Below, piece after piece: positions 26,018 through 34,361 of a stretch of 64,000 nucleotides of DNA. Position 1 is the first letter of the stretch, and each line of letters starts with the position of its first letter. A program made the position numbers and the translations under genes. The DNA is from Chloroflexota bacterium (GTDB lineage: Bacteria > Chloroflexota > Anaerolineae > SpSt-313). The DNA lies in NCBI GenBank assembly GCA_029553955.1, contig JAKPJZ010000110.1:1-64000 (forward strand). The letters run 5' to 3'. The notes beneath the pieces were generated by a model, which did no database searches, had not been told where the DNA came from, and was given only the letters and a program-made list of their open reading frames with translations.

Positions 26018-27148
26018 CTAGGCTGGTCTGAGGGCCGCCTGGCGCTCGCGGATGCAGCCAAGCAGGGCCCCGAACGATTCGGCAAAGGCCTGGATGCCGG
26101 CGGTCTGCAACTCGGCGTACACGCCGTTCATGTCGATGCCCAGCTCGGCCAACTGCTCGAACACCTGGTAGGCGCGCGCCGCATCCTCTTCGAGGCTGAG
26201 GCGCACGCGGCCGTGATCGCGAAAGGCCTCGAGCGTGGCCGGCGGCATGGTATTCACCGTGTGCGGGCCGATGAGCTCTTCGACGTACACTACATCCCGA
26301 TAGGCCGGGTTCTTGGTGCTCGTGCTCGCCCACAAAGGCCGCTGCACGCGCGCTCCGTGGCGCTCGAGTGCTTTGAAGGGCTCCTCGGCGAAAACCTGCT
26401 TGAAGCGCTGATAGGCCGCCTTGGCATTGGCGATGGCTGCCTGGCCTAGCAGGCCGCGGATGCGCTCCTGCGTGCCGGGGTCAGTCGCCCGACGCAGCCG
26501 CGCCTCCAGTTCGCGATCCACCGCTGTGTCCATGCGGCTGACGAAAAAGCTGGCCACCGAGGCGCAGCGCTCCAGAGCCGCGCCGCTGCCGGCGAGATGC
26601 TGCAAGCCGGCGATGTACGCCCGCGCGACCTGCTCATAGTTGTCAGGCGAGAAGAGCAGCGTGCTGTTGACATTGACTCCAGCGGCGATGAGCTCGGTGA
26701 GGGCCGCCACGCCGGCCTGCGTGCCGGGCACCTTGATCATCACATTCGGCCGCCCCACCGCAGCAAACAACCGTTTGCCCTCGGCCACCGTCCCGGCCAC
26801 ATCGTTGGCCAGCGTAGGCGAGACCTCGATCGACACAAAGCCATCGTGCCCCTGGGTCCGTTCAAAGACAGTTGCCAGCGCATCCGCAGCATCACGGATG
26901 TCACGGCCGGCGATCTCGTCATAGATGGCGACTGTGTCGTCGTTACTCCGCGCCCGGATCGTGGCATCATAGTCGGCGCAAGTCTGGATAGCCTTCTGGA
27001 AGATGGTGGGGTTCGAGGTGACGCCCTGCACCTCCCCCTGCCCTACCAGCCGGCCGAGCTCGCCGCTCGCCAACAGCGTCCGGTCGATATAGTCCAGCCA
27101 AACGCTCTGCCCCACCTCGTGGAGCTGCAACAAGGGGTTCTGAGCCAT
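26018..27148 (-). CDS. tal: Transaldolase
   Basis: 376 aa, the longer bacterial transaldolase class (TalB-like enzymes are about 316 aa). The Schiff-base Lys139 is in NVMIKVPGTQAG. VTSNPTIFQKAI near residue 45, SPTLAND and NVNSTLLFS are family marks. It moves a dihydroxyacetone unit between pentose-phosphate sugars. ATG 27148 follows TAGGAGGGTGCC. A promoter at 27186-27215 drives tal, with glk behind. Confidence 0.95.
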   Translation of the reverse strand: MAQNPLLQLHEVGQSVWLDYIDRTLLASGELGRLVGQGEVQGVTSNPTIFQKAIQTCADYDATIRARSNDDTVAIYDEIAGRDIRDAADALATVFERTQGHDGFVSIEVSPTLANDVAGTVAEGKRLFAAVGRPNVMIKVPGTQAGVAALTELIAAGVNVNSTLLFSPDNYEQVARAYIAGLQHLAGSGAALERCASVASFFVSRMDTAVDRELEARLRRATDPGTQERIRGLLGQAAIANAKAAYQRFKQVFAEEPFKALERHGARVQRPLWASTSTKNPAYRDVVYVEELIGPHTVNTMPPATLEAFRDHGRVRLSLEEDAARAYQVFEQLAELGIDMNGVYAELQTAGIQAFAESFGALLGCIRERQAALRPA

Positions 27149-27185
27149 CGAGGCACCCTCCTACCGTTGCCATGCTGTGTGCCCC

Positions 27186-27215
27186 ATTATACTCTATGGA
27201 TGGCCCGGATGGCAA
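27186..27215 (-). promoter_or_regulatory. Promoter of tal
   Basis: Minus strand: TTGCCA (27215-27210), spacer 18, TATAAT (27191-27186). Confidence 0.6.
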
Positions 27216-27271
27216 CCGTGGCTCTGCCATTATGTCGACTGCGGATCAGGACGGCCGGGTGGCAAACCGTT

Positions 27272-27316
27272 CGTACACAAGCAACGGCGGCATGGGAGCC
27301 GCCCCTGCTTGTGTAC
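27272..27316. terminator. Hairpin downstream of the TPR membrane protein gene
   Basis: The 12-bp outer stem CGTACACAAGCA / TGCTTGTGTACG encloses GGCGGC / GCCGCC. It is placed just after the minus-strand stop at 27326, with no T-run. Confidence 0.55.
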
Positions 27317-27325
27317 GCAAGCGGC

Positions 27326-27919
27326 CTAGCCCTCGGCCTGCGGCGCCTCGAGCCGTTGCAGGGCAACCCTGGCCCGCTGCCCGTAGACTGATGACGGAAG
27401 CGCCGCCGCCGCCTGCTGCAGCTCCGCGCGGCTGCTCTGCAGGTCCCCCTGCTGCAGATAGGCGAGGCCCAGGTTGCAGCGCACCGCTGCCTCAAGCCTC
27501 GGCCCCAAGCGCTGGCAGGCCAGCACTCGCTCCAACTCGGCCACGGCTTCGGCGGCTCGCCCACTGTGCAGCAGGGCTGCCCCCCTATTGATCTGCACGC
27601 TGGCGCGATCCAGCGGGTTCAGCGCCACGTGCAGTGCCAGCGTGTAGAGGGCAAACGCCAGTGGATGGCGGCGTGCCGCTATCAGGTTCGCTGCATCAAC
27701 CAGCAGGCGCGCACGCATGGTCACCAGGTACAGCGCCACAAGATAGACGAACGGTGAGGGCAGGCGCACTGCCCACGCCGCAGCCAGCAGAAGGATGCCC
27801 CAGAGCAGGATTTCGCCGGCGCAGCTCCAGGCCAGGCGCTCGCGCCCGAGAAGGCTCGGGCCGGCCGCGGCAGCCGCGAAGAGAAGCAGAACCAGCGCGA
27901 GCACCAGGTAGGGATCCAT
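27326..27919 (-). CDS. Small membrane protein with C-terminal TPR repeats
   Basis: 197 aa. There are three hydrophobic segments in the first about 70 residues (YLVLALVLLLFAAAAAG…, ILLWGILLLAAAWAV, VYLVALYLVTM) and another around 95-110. A TPR-like region follows (NRGAALLHSGRAAEAVAELERVLACQ, CNLGLAYLQQGDLQSSRAELQQA). Function unknown; TPR tails usually bind partner proteins. ATG 27919 is chosen because the hydrophobic segment starts there and GAGAGG lies upstream. It follows the ArsA operon on the same strand, 121 nt away. Confidence 0.75.
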   Translation of the reverse strand: MDPYLVLALVLLLFAAAAAGPSLLGRERLAWSCAGEILLWGILLLAAAWAVRLPSPFVYLVALYLVTMRARLLVDAANLIAARRHPLAFALYTLALHVALNPLDRASVQINRGAALLHSGRAAEAVAELERVLACQRLGPRLEAAVRCNLGLAYLQQGDLQSSRAELQQAAAALPSSVYGQRARVALQRLEAPQAEG

Positions 27920-28040
27920 CGTATCGTTGTCCTCTCGAATCGCAGGCGGCGGGCCTGCGGGACTCGCGGCATGTGCGCCGGTCATTGCGCCGGCGCACGC
28001 CCGTGTTCCCCGCAGCCCGCCGTCAGCAGTGCTCTTCCAG

Positions 28041-29015
28041 TCAGGCGAACAGGTGCTCTGCGGTACGGCCAAGCATCACCGTGCCCCGCACCTCCGTCTC
28101 GAACAGCGGCACGATGGCCCGCAGGTTGGGGAAGACCTGTTCGATCTGCTGCATGTACTCGCCCTGCATCGCCACCCGGTTGCGCACAAAACCGGGCGTG
28201 TCGGCCGCGAGCACGTGCGGATCGATGACCATGTTGGCAATGACGCCACCAACCGGGATGCCGAACTCGTCGAACCAGCCGATGAAGCGCCGGATCACCG
28301 CAATCGGCAGGGCTTCCGGCAGAGTCACAAAGTAGAAGGCAGTCTTGCCATCGTCGGTGAGCAACTCCTTGGCCCGCTCCATGCGCTGCCGGAAGCTGAG
28401 CAGATACTCCATCAGCGGGTCTTTTTCCTTCTTCTTGCGGCTATACGACAAGAGCTCGCGCAGCGAGACCGCCTCCTGGCGGCTCTCCACCATTTTGTTG
28501 ACCCACATGCCATAGACCGACGACATACCCAGGAGCCGGCGGGCATTGGCCGTGGGCGCCGTGTCGAAGACATAGATCTCGTACTTGTCTTCGAACATGA
28601 GGTCGATCATGTTCTCGAACATGGCCGACTCTTCGAAGGCCGGGTTCATCGTCGCCGACTCCACAAACTCCTCGGCCTTGGTCTTGATCTCGGCGTAACG
28701 TAGGAACCACTCGATCTTTTCGCGGATCTCTTTCTTCGACCGCTCGATGGTGTCTTTGGTGTCGATCTCATAGGCACAGCAATTGGGTGCATCGGCCACC
28801 GGGGTGTGCCGGCCAAAGACATCCTGACCCAGGAGGCTCGTCAGGCTGTGCACCGGGTTCGTCGAGGCCAGGAGCGTCCGCTTGCCCTGCTGAGCGAACC
28901 ACAGAGCCGCTGCGCCGGCCATGACCGTCTTGCCGACCCCGCCTTTGCCACCAAAGAACACGTACTTTAGGCCAGGATGCTCGGCCACATGGGCTTTCAT
29001 GCTCTGCTCGATCAT
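28041..29015 (-). CDS. ArsA/Get3-family ATPase, copy 2 of the pair
   Basis: 324 aa, a single ArsA-type domain. The deviant Walker A is GGKGGVGKTVMAGAAALW. The Switch I region reads STNPVHSLTSLLG (Asn where ArsA has Asp) and Switch II reads DTAPTANARRLLG (Ala-Asn where ArsA has Gly-His). No metalloid-binding cysteine triad is evident. With no arsB, arsC or arsR here, arsenite export is unlikely; a Get3-like targeting or chaperone role for the small membrane proteins of the same operon is more plausible (inference). It starts 9 nt after the end of the partner gene, behind TAGGAGC. Confidence 0.85.
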   Translation of the reverse strand: MIEQSMKAHVAEHPGLKYVFFGGKGGVGKTVMAGAAALWFAQQGKRTLLASTNPVHSLTSLLGQDVFGRHTPVADAPNCCAYEIDTKDTIERSKKEIREKIEWFLRYAEIKTKAEEFVESATMNPAFEESAMFENMIDLMFEDKYEIYVFDTAPTANARRLLGMSSVYGMWVNKMVESRQEAVSLRELLSYSRKKKEKDPLMEYLLSFRQRMERAKELLTDDGKTAFYFVTLPEALPIAVIRRFIGWFDEFGIPVGGVIANMVIDPHVLAADTPGFVRNRVAMQGEYMQQIEQVFPNLRAIVPLFETEVRGTVMLGRTAEHLFA

Positions 29016-29024
29016 GGCTTGCTC

Positions 29025-30011
29025 CTACGCCTCAAACAAGGCCTGGGCCACGCGCTCGATCATGGGCAGGCCGGTGATGTCGCGCTCGAACTCGGGGACC
29101 TCGGCCAGCACCTCCTGGCCGAATTCGCGCCGGATGTGCGCCAGGTGCCCCCGCTGCATCTCGAGCCGGTGCCGCAGATAATCAGGGATGGCCTGTGTGG
29201 CCAACGACTCGGGGATGACCCGGTTGACCACATAGCCGCACAGGGGCACGTCGTACTTGGCGAACAGGCCGGCCGCCTTCTGCGTATCGAGGATGATCAT
29301 CTCTTCGGGGATGATCACAAAGAAGAAGCCGGTCTTGTGGCGGTCGGTCAGGATACCCGACGAAGTGTTGATGCGCTTCTTGATGTACTGCAGCTCGCGC
29401 AGGATTGCGTCTTCCTCGGTCTCCTTCTTGCGCTGCATAACCGCCGCCACCTGGCCGTACTCGGCCATTTCCTGGCGCAGCTGCGTGATCCTGTTGATCC
29501 ACTCGTCGTACACGGTGCCCATGCTCAGGTAGTACAGGGCGTGGCCCAGCGGCACCAGATCGTAGATGTAGTAGTCATACTCGGCGCTGACGACAATATC
29601 GACCACGGCGTCAAAGATGGCGCTCTCCTCCATGGCCGGCTCGCCGGCAGCGGCTTGCATGTAGCGCTCGATCTCGTCGGGGATCTGCTCGAACCCGTAC
29701 ATATCCTTGATCTTTTGCCGGATCTCGCCCTGGTAGGCGCGGATGCGCTCGTCGGCATCGATCTCCTGCGCGTAGAGGTTGGGCATGATCTCGACCGCGC
29801 CCTTGCCAAAGATGTCGCGCTGAAAGATGTCGGACAGGGACGCCTGGGGGTCCACAGAGAACACGAGCACCTTGTGGCCCTGGCTGGCCAGCCAGTACGC
29901 CGTAGCGGCTGAGAATGTCGTCTTGCCCAGCCCGCCCTTGCCGCCGAACATGATGTAGCGGCGGTCGGGCTGCTCGTCGAAGATGCGTTTCAGTGACAAG
30001 GTGGCCTCCAC
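29025..30011 (-). CDS. ArsA/Get3-family ATPase, copy 1 of the pair
   Basis: 328 aa single-domain ArsA relative. Walker A is GGKGGLGKTTFSAATAYW, and SVDPQASLSDIF corresponds to Switch I. The usual DTAPTGH is replaced by DLVPLGHALYYL, so hydrolysis coupling may differ from copy 2. The two copies are clearly divergent, suggesting a heterodimer that mimics the A1/A2 halves of ArsA. The gap before it (30012-30082) is filled with a TGATGCG-repeat hairpin. Substrate unknown. Confidence 0.85.
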   Translation of the reverse strand: MEATLSLKRIFDEQPDRRYIMFGGKGGLGKTTFSAATAYWLASQGHKVLVFSVDPQASLSDIFQRDIFGKGAVEIMPNLYAQEIDADERIRAYQGEIRQKIKDMYGFEQIPDEIERYMQAAAGEPAMEESAIFDAVVDIVVSAEYDYYIYDLVPLGHALYYLSMGTVYDEWINRITQLRQEMAEYGQVAAVMQRKKETEEDAILRELQYIKKRINTSSGILTDRHKTGFFFVIIPEEMIILDTQKAAGLFAKYDVPLCGYVVNRVIPESLATQAIPDYLRHRLEMQRGHLAHIRREFGQEVLAEVPEFERDITGLPMIERVAQALFEA

Positions 30012-30082
30012 GTGTGATGCGTGATGCGTAATGCGTAATGCGTGAGACAGCCTCGTTCACGCATCACGTGTCACGCATCACC
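30011..30082. repeat. Hairpin built from TGATGCG-type heptamers
   Basis: TGATGCG-like units run in one direction (30015-30047) and their complements CGCATCA run back (30060-30080), forming a stem. It is intergenic within the ArsA operon, between the second small protein and copy 1. It resembles short palindromic repeats scattered in other bacteria. Confidence 0.75.
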
Positions 30083-30358
30083 CTACGCCAACGCGTCCGT
30101 CAGGTCGCGCTCGCGCAGCATGCGGCGCTTCCAAGTGCTGATTTGGGGCACCACGTAGGGCAACAGCCGCAGCGAGTAGTAGGGCGGCAAGATGGGGATA
30201 CCCAGGAGGTCTCCCATGGTGATGAGGATGAACAGATGCTCCATGCTGCCGCGAGTCTTGAGGGCGAAGCGGGCCATGTCGTGGCCGGCCATGCCATACA
30301 GCACGCCTTTGGCGGCTTCCCAAAAACTGCGACGTTTGGTCTTGTCGTCTTCGGGCAT
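30083..30358 (-). CDS. Small membrane-associated protein of the ArsA operon (paralogue B)
   Basis: 91 aa, unrecognised. A basic, charged N-terminus (PEDDKTKRRSFWEAAK) is followed by a hydrophobic stretch FILITMGDLLGIPILPPYYS (residues about 43-62) and a basic end with WKRRMLRERDLTDALA. It is clearly related to the preceding gene: both have YGM…, (D/S)L(L/V)G(I/L)P, YYSLRL(L/V)PY and RERDL(T/A)D. ATG 30358 follows TAGGAGGACG. A single hydrophobic segment beside ArsA-type ATPases suggests a membrane-inserted partner or client. Confidence 0.75.
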   Translation of the reverse strand: MPEDDKTKRRSFWEAAKGVLYGMAGHDMARFALKTRGSMEHLFILITMGDLLGIPILPPYYSLRLLPYVVPQISTWKRRMLRERDLTDALA

Positions 30359-30368
30359 CGACGTCCTC

Positions 30369-30671
30369 CTACGTGAGGTCCTGTTCACACAGGTCGGCCA
30401 GATCGCGCTCGCGCCACAGGCTGCGCCGCAGCGCGGGCAGGCAGGGCAGCGCATAGGGCACGAGGCGCAGGCTGTAATAGTTCGCAGGGACAGGCAGGCC
30501 CACAAGGCTGCCGAGGGTCAGCATGGCGAAGCGCTGCTCGGCACGGGCGCGCTCCCGCTCCAGGTCGCGCGCCATCTCGAAGATGGTCATGCCGTAGATG
30601 AACTGCCCCAGCGCTCGAACGACCTGGCGCAGGCAGCCATGGCCTGACCCAGGCGAGGGCCCCTGCCGCAT
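30369..30671 (-). CDS. Small membrane-associated protein of the ArsA operon (paralogue A)
   Basis: 100 aa, unrecognised. The core FAMLTLGSLVGLPVPANYYS is followed by LRLVPYALPCLPALRRSL and RERDLADLCEQDLT. It aligns along its length with the 91-aa downstream protein, so the pair arose by duplication. The ATG at 30671 is chosen because AAAGGTG lies upstream and the homology to the paralogue starts soon after. A downstream ATG would remove the conserved YGM region's flank. First gene of the operon; stop and next start are 10 nt apart. Confidence 0.65.
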   Translation of the reverse strand: MRQGPSPGSGHGCLRQVVRALGQFIYGMTIFEMARDLERERARAEQRFAMLTLGSLVGLPVPANYYSLRLVPYALPCLPALRRSLWRERDLADLCEQDLT

Positions 30672-30792
30672 GGCAACACCTTTCGCAAGGGGCGGGTTTC
30701 CCTTCGCTAGTGAGCCAGGGGAAGGCCGATGGCCCTCCCCTGGCGCCGGGAACGATACTCTGCGGGGCGAACAGCCAAGCACGCCTGCAGGG

Positions 30793-30917
30793 CTAGGTCG
30801 TGTTCGCAAACCCGTAGCACGGCCCCTTGTGGGCGTCTTGGGCGGCGAGACTGGCGCCACAGAACGGCAGAACGGGCACAAGGCCCTAGGCTACGACGGT
30901 TTGCGAACACGACCTAG
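30793..30917. mobile_element. Possible 125-bp MITE upstream of the ArsA operon
   Basis: The terminal 19-mers, CTAGGTCGTGTTCGCAAAC (30793-30811) and its exact complement (30899-30917), are continued inward by imperfect pairing (GTAGC/GCTAC, CCTTGTG/CACAAGG). There is no gene inside and no clear target duplication. Confidence 0.6.
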
Positions 30918-30956
30918 TTCGGGAGCCGCCCCAAGGCATGCCCGGCGCGCCTGAGC

Positions 30957-32681
30957 CTAGGCCGCAGCCTTGGCGCGCGCCTTCCACAGTGCGCGCAGGC
31001 CATCGATGGCCAGGACGAGCGCCGCAAAGAACAGCACGATGGCGACGACGCCGATGATCACCTGGGCGACGGCCCCCTCGCCCTTGGCCACGGGCAGCTT
31101 GATGAAGAACGCCTGGTAGATGTTCCACACGAGTGCGCCCATGGTTGTGAGGAACATGAACACGAACGGCCAGAAGGCCCAGGCGTACTGCTTGCCCTTG
31201 GAGAGCAGCCACAGCGAGATCAGGAGCAGCGCCAGCGAGGCCATGAGCTGGTTGGCCGCACCGAAGAGCACCCAGATCTGCAGGAACGGCACGAGCCAGA
31301 TCAGCGCCAACGTGAAGAGCAGCGCGATGGTCGTGCCCACGTGCACGTTGTGCAGCGCCGGAATGCGGTCACCCAGAGCTTCGGCGCTGGCGACACGCAT
31401 AAAGCGCACTACCAGGTACATGATCGTCAGGCCCATGAGCACGAGGAACACGCCGCCGTACGCCTGGCCCAGCGCTGTGGGCAGGCCCCACGCGTTCATC
31501 ATGTTGGCCAGGCCCTGCGAGAAGACGCCGACCGCGGTCCCGGCCTTGAGCACCTCCTGGTACTTGGCAAAGCCGCCCAGAGCCACGGTGGCGGTCAGGA
31601 AGGCGATGATCGCGAAGAACATCTCGAGGAACATGGAGCCGCCGCCGACAAAGAGGGCATCGCTCTCTTTTTCGATCTGCCGCGCGCTTCCCGAACTCGA
31701 CACGAGGCTGTGCCAGCCGGAGACGGCTCCGCAGGCGACCGTCACGAAGAGGATTGGCCACAGGGGGCCCAGGCTGGCATTGTTGAAGCCGGTGAAGGCT
31801 GGAAAGTCGGCCATGCCTGGGTGCCAGATTACCAGACCGAGCAGGCCGCCCGCGACGCCGAGGAGCACGATCCAGAAGCAGACATAGTTGATCGGTTGCG
31901 CCCAGCGCCAGATCGGCAGCACGCCGCCGAGGTAGCAGATGATGGCCACCGCGAGGCTGCCCACGAGCTTGGCCTGGTCGATGGTGAGGAAGATGATCGG
32001 TGGGGTGCCGGTGCCGGCCGCACCGCGCCCAAGGACGATGTTGAAGAAGCTCTGCACGCCGGGGAGCGTCCCCAGGTAGATACCCAGGAAGGAGAGCACG
32101 ACGGTGACGATAGTCGTGAGTATGATGTCCTGCTTCCACTTGTACGTCATCTGGCCGGCCAGCACGCCAAAGCCGATGGCGGCCAGCACGCCGAGGGGCA
32201 CCACGGCCTTGGTCAGCAGGCCAAAGCCGATCTGGTAGCCAAAGGCGCCCATGATCAGCCAGAGATAGAAGTAGATGAACACCAGTAGGAGGGTGCGGGC
32301 GCGGGGAGAAATCAGCCGGTAGCTCAATGCGCCGAAGGTCTGGCCCTCTTCGCGCACGCCCACCACGATGCTGGCATAGTCCTGCACCCAGCCGACAAAG
32401 AAGGCGCCGAGCAGAATCCAGATGAGGGCCGGCAACCAGCCATACTGCACGGCGACGATGGGCCCGGTGATTGGGCCGAGGGCGGCGATTGACTTGAACT
32501 GATAGCCAAAGAGTACGTTGCGGTTGGTGGGGGTAAAGTCCACACCGTCCATGTACAGCTTGGCCGGGGTGGCTTTACTGTCGTCTGGCTGGATCACCGT
32601 GCGGTCGATCCGCTTGGCGTACCAGAAGTAACCGATGACGATGGCGGCCAACGCGAGAAGTAGCACGAGGAGTGCGTTCAT
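30957..32681 (-). CDS. cstA: Carbon starvation protein A family peptide transporter
   Basis: 574 aa, about 15 hydrophobic segments. CstA-family marks include the early RNVLFGYQFKSIAALGPITG, QDYASIVVGVREEG, CGAVSGWHSLVSSSGSARQI and FGAANQLMASLALLL. Family members import peptides or pyruvate under carbon limitation. ATG 32681 follows AAAGGAGCAGAGC. The leader is about 200 nt from a good promoter at 32882-32910. Confidence 0.93.
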   Translation of the reverse strand: MNALLVLLLALAAIVIGYFWYAKRIDRTVIQPDDSKATPAKLYMDGVDFTPTNRNVLFGYQFKSIAALGPITGPIVAVQYGWLPALIWILLGAFFVGWVQDYASIVVGVREEGQTFGALSYRLISPRARTLLLVFIYFYLWLIMGAFGYQIGFGLLTKAVVPLGVLAAIGFGVLAGQMTYKWKQDIILTTIVTVVLSFLGIYLGTLPGVQSFFNIVLGRGAAGTGTPPIIFLTIDQAKLVGSLAVAIICYLGGVLPIWRWAQPINYVCFWIVLLGVAGGLLGLVIWHPGMADFPAFTGFNNASLGPLWPILFVTVACGAVSGWHSLVSSSGSARQIEKESDALFVGGGSMFLEMFFAIIAFLTATVALGGFAKYQEVLKAGTAVGVFSQGLANMMNAWGLPTALGQAYGGVFLVLMGLTIMYLVVRFMRVASAEALGDRIPALHNVHVGTTIALLFTLALIWLVPFLQIWVLFGAANQLMASLALLLISLWLLSKGKQYAWAFWPFVFMFLTTMGALVWNIYQAFFIKLPVAKGEGAVAQVIIGVVAIVLFFAALVLAIDGLRALWKARAKAAA

Positions 32682-33056
32682 ACTTGCTCTGCTCCTTTGG
32701 TGCTGAACGCGCCAAATCTCAGACTACAGCCGCTTGCGCGCCCCGTGCTCCCTGGACTTACCCCATCACCTCCTCTCTGGGGCCTGTGATTTCTTGCAGG
32801 CCGGCGTTCAGGTGCCGTGGGAGCGCATCTGTCTATCGGTTGTCAAGGTGCACCGTAGTGCTTGCCGGAAGGGTCACACCTATTCTATCACTAGCCGAGC
32901 AGAAAGTCAATGATAGTCCGTTCTCTCTGTACTACACGGCCAGGCATGGGAGGACACGCAGAAACGTTCAGGTGGCAGATGCCGCGGGGTTGTGGGGACA
33001 CGGCCTCCTCCACAGCCCCGCGGCGCTGCACATCCAAGGCCCGGCCGCCACACCAA
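32682..33056. other. Intergenic region between cstA and hflX
   Basis: It contains the cstA promoter (32882-32910) and its leader. Within the leader is an orphan GGAGGTGAT anti-SD complement followed by ATGGGGTAA (minus strand, 32766-32758). A 15-bp hairpin (GCCGCGGGG… / …CCCCGCGGC, 32981-33024) lies downstream of the hflX stop and may be its terminator. Confidence 0.6.
32882..32910 (-). promoter_or_regulatory. Promoter of cstA
   Basis: Minus strand: TTGACT (32910-32905), spacer 17, TAGAAT (32887-32882). Confidence 0.7.
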
Positions 33057-34292
33057 CTATACGATGCAGTGGCGGTAGGCCGGCACGAGGCGCTGCGGCA
33101 GATAGCCCTCCACGCGCGTGCCCGTGTCGCCATAGTCTTCCTTCTCGACGAGGCCATGCTTGTGGAACTGCGCCACCAGGGCATTCTCCTGGTACGGTAT
33201 CTCTACCACCAACCACACCATCGACTCGGCGAGGGCCAACTCGAGCCGCGCCAAGAGTTGCTCCAGGCCCAGCCCCTGTGCCGCCGAGACGGCCACACCA
33301 TGAGGATAGCGCGCCGCGGCTTGCGCCGCCGCCTCGGGGTCGGGCAGGAGGTCAATCTTGTTGAGGGCGATCACCATGGGGCGCCGGTCGGCGTGCAGCT
33401 CGCGCAGCACGTGCTCGACGGTCTGCGCCTGTTGCACGGCGTTGGGGTGGGTCACATCGACCACGTGCAACAGCACCTCGGCATCGGTGGTCTCTTCGAG
33501 CGTGGCGCGGAACGCCGCGACCAGCGAGGTTGGCAGCTTTTGGATAAAGCCGACCGTATCGGTCAGCAGCACCTCAGTGCCGCCGGGCAGAGTGATGCGG
33601 CGCGTCGTCGGGTCGAGTGTAGCGAAAAGCCGGTCCTCGGCGAGCACGTCGGCGTTCGACAGGGCATTGAGCAGCGTCGACTTGCCGGCATTGGTGTAGC
33701 CGACGATCGCCACCACCGGCAGGCCTTCCTGCTTGCGCTGCTGGCGGTAGAGGGCGCGGTGTGCACGCACCTTTTCCAGCTCGGCCTTGAGCGCCGTGAT
33801 GCGCTCTCGGATCTCGCGGCGGTCCACTTCGAGCTGGGTCTCGCCGGGCCCGCGCAGGCCCACGCCGCCCACCGCCTGCCGCGAGAGGTGCGTCCAGCGC
33901 CGTGTCAGCCGGGGCAGCCGGTACTCGTACTGCGCCAGTTCCACCTGCAGAGCACCCTCGCGGGTGCGGGCGTGCTGGGCAAAGATGTCGAGGATCAGCG
34001 CCGTGCGATCGAGCACGGTGACGTCGAGCGCATCCTCCAGGTTACGGATCTGCCGCGGCGAAAGCTCGTCGTCAAAGATGGCGAGGTCATAGGCGAGCTC
34101 GGCGCGCAGGTCGCGCAGCTCCTCCACCTTGCCCTTGCCCACAAAGGTCGCCGGGTTGATCGAGTCTACGTGCTGCATGGCCTGGCCGACGACCTGCACG
34201 CCGGCAGTATCGGCCAGGGCCGCCAGCTCGTCGAGCGAGTCCTCCAGGCTCCACGGGTTGTCGGCCCCCTTCAGTTGGGCGCCGACAAGCAT
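33057..34292 (-). CDS. hflX: GTPase HflX
   Basis: 411 aa. The N-terminal HflX domain contains [14 protein letters not shown] and [14 protein letters not shown], followed by [17 protein letters not shown]. The G domain has G1 GYTNAGKST (Lys204), G3 DTVGFI and G4 NKID. It splits stalled or heat-damaged ribosomes. The only start available in frame is ATG 34292 within RAMLVGA; no clear Shine-Dalgarno is seen, and translation may depend on the aminotransferase gene ending 69 nt upstream. Confidence 0.93.
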   Translation of the reverse strand: MLVGAQLKGADNPWSLEDSLDELAALADTAGVQVVGQAMQHVDSINPATFVGKGKVEELRDLRAELAYDLAIFDDELSPRQIRNLEDALDVTVLDRTALILDIFAQHARTREGALQVELAQYEYRLPRLTRRWTHLSRQAVGGVGLRGPGETQLEVDRREIRERITALKAELEKVRAHRALYRQQRKQEGLPVVAIVGYTNAGKSTLLNALSNADVLAEDRLFATLDPTTRRITLPGGTEVLLTDTVGFIQKLPTSLVAAFRATLEETTDAEVLLHVVDVTHPNAVQQAQTVEHVLRELHADRRPMVIALNKIDLLPDPEAAAQAAARYPHGVAVSAAQGLGLEQLLARLELALAESMVWLVVEIPYQENALVAQFHKHGLVEKEDYGDTGTRVEGYLPQRLVPAYRHCIV

Positions 34293-34361
34293 GGCCCGCT
34301 GCTGGGGCGCATGTGCCGGTTTGGTGCTCGCCTTGCGGCTCGTAAGTCTGCTCCTTCTCGG

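Noticed and set aside
28041-30011. Arsenite efflux (ArsA) role
   Set aside because: No arsB, arsC, arsD or arsR gene is present and no Cys triad is evident; the switch motifs are altered.
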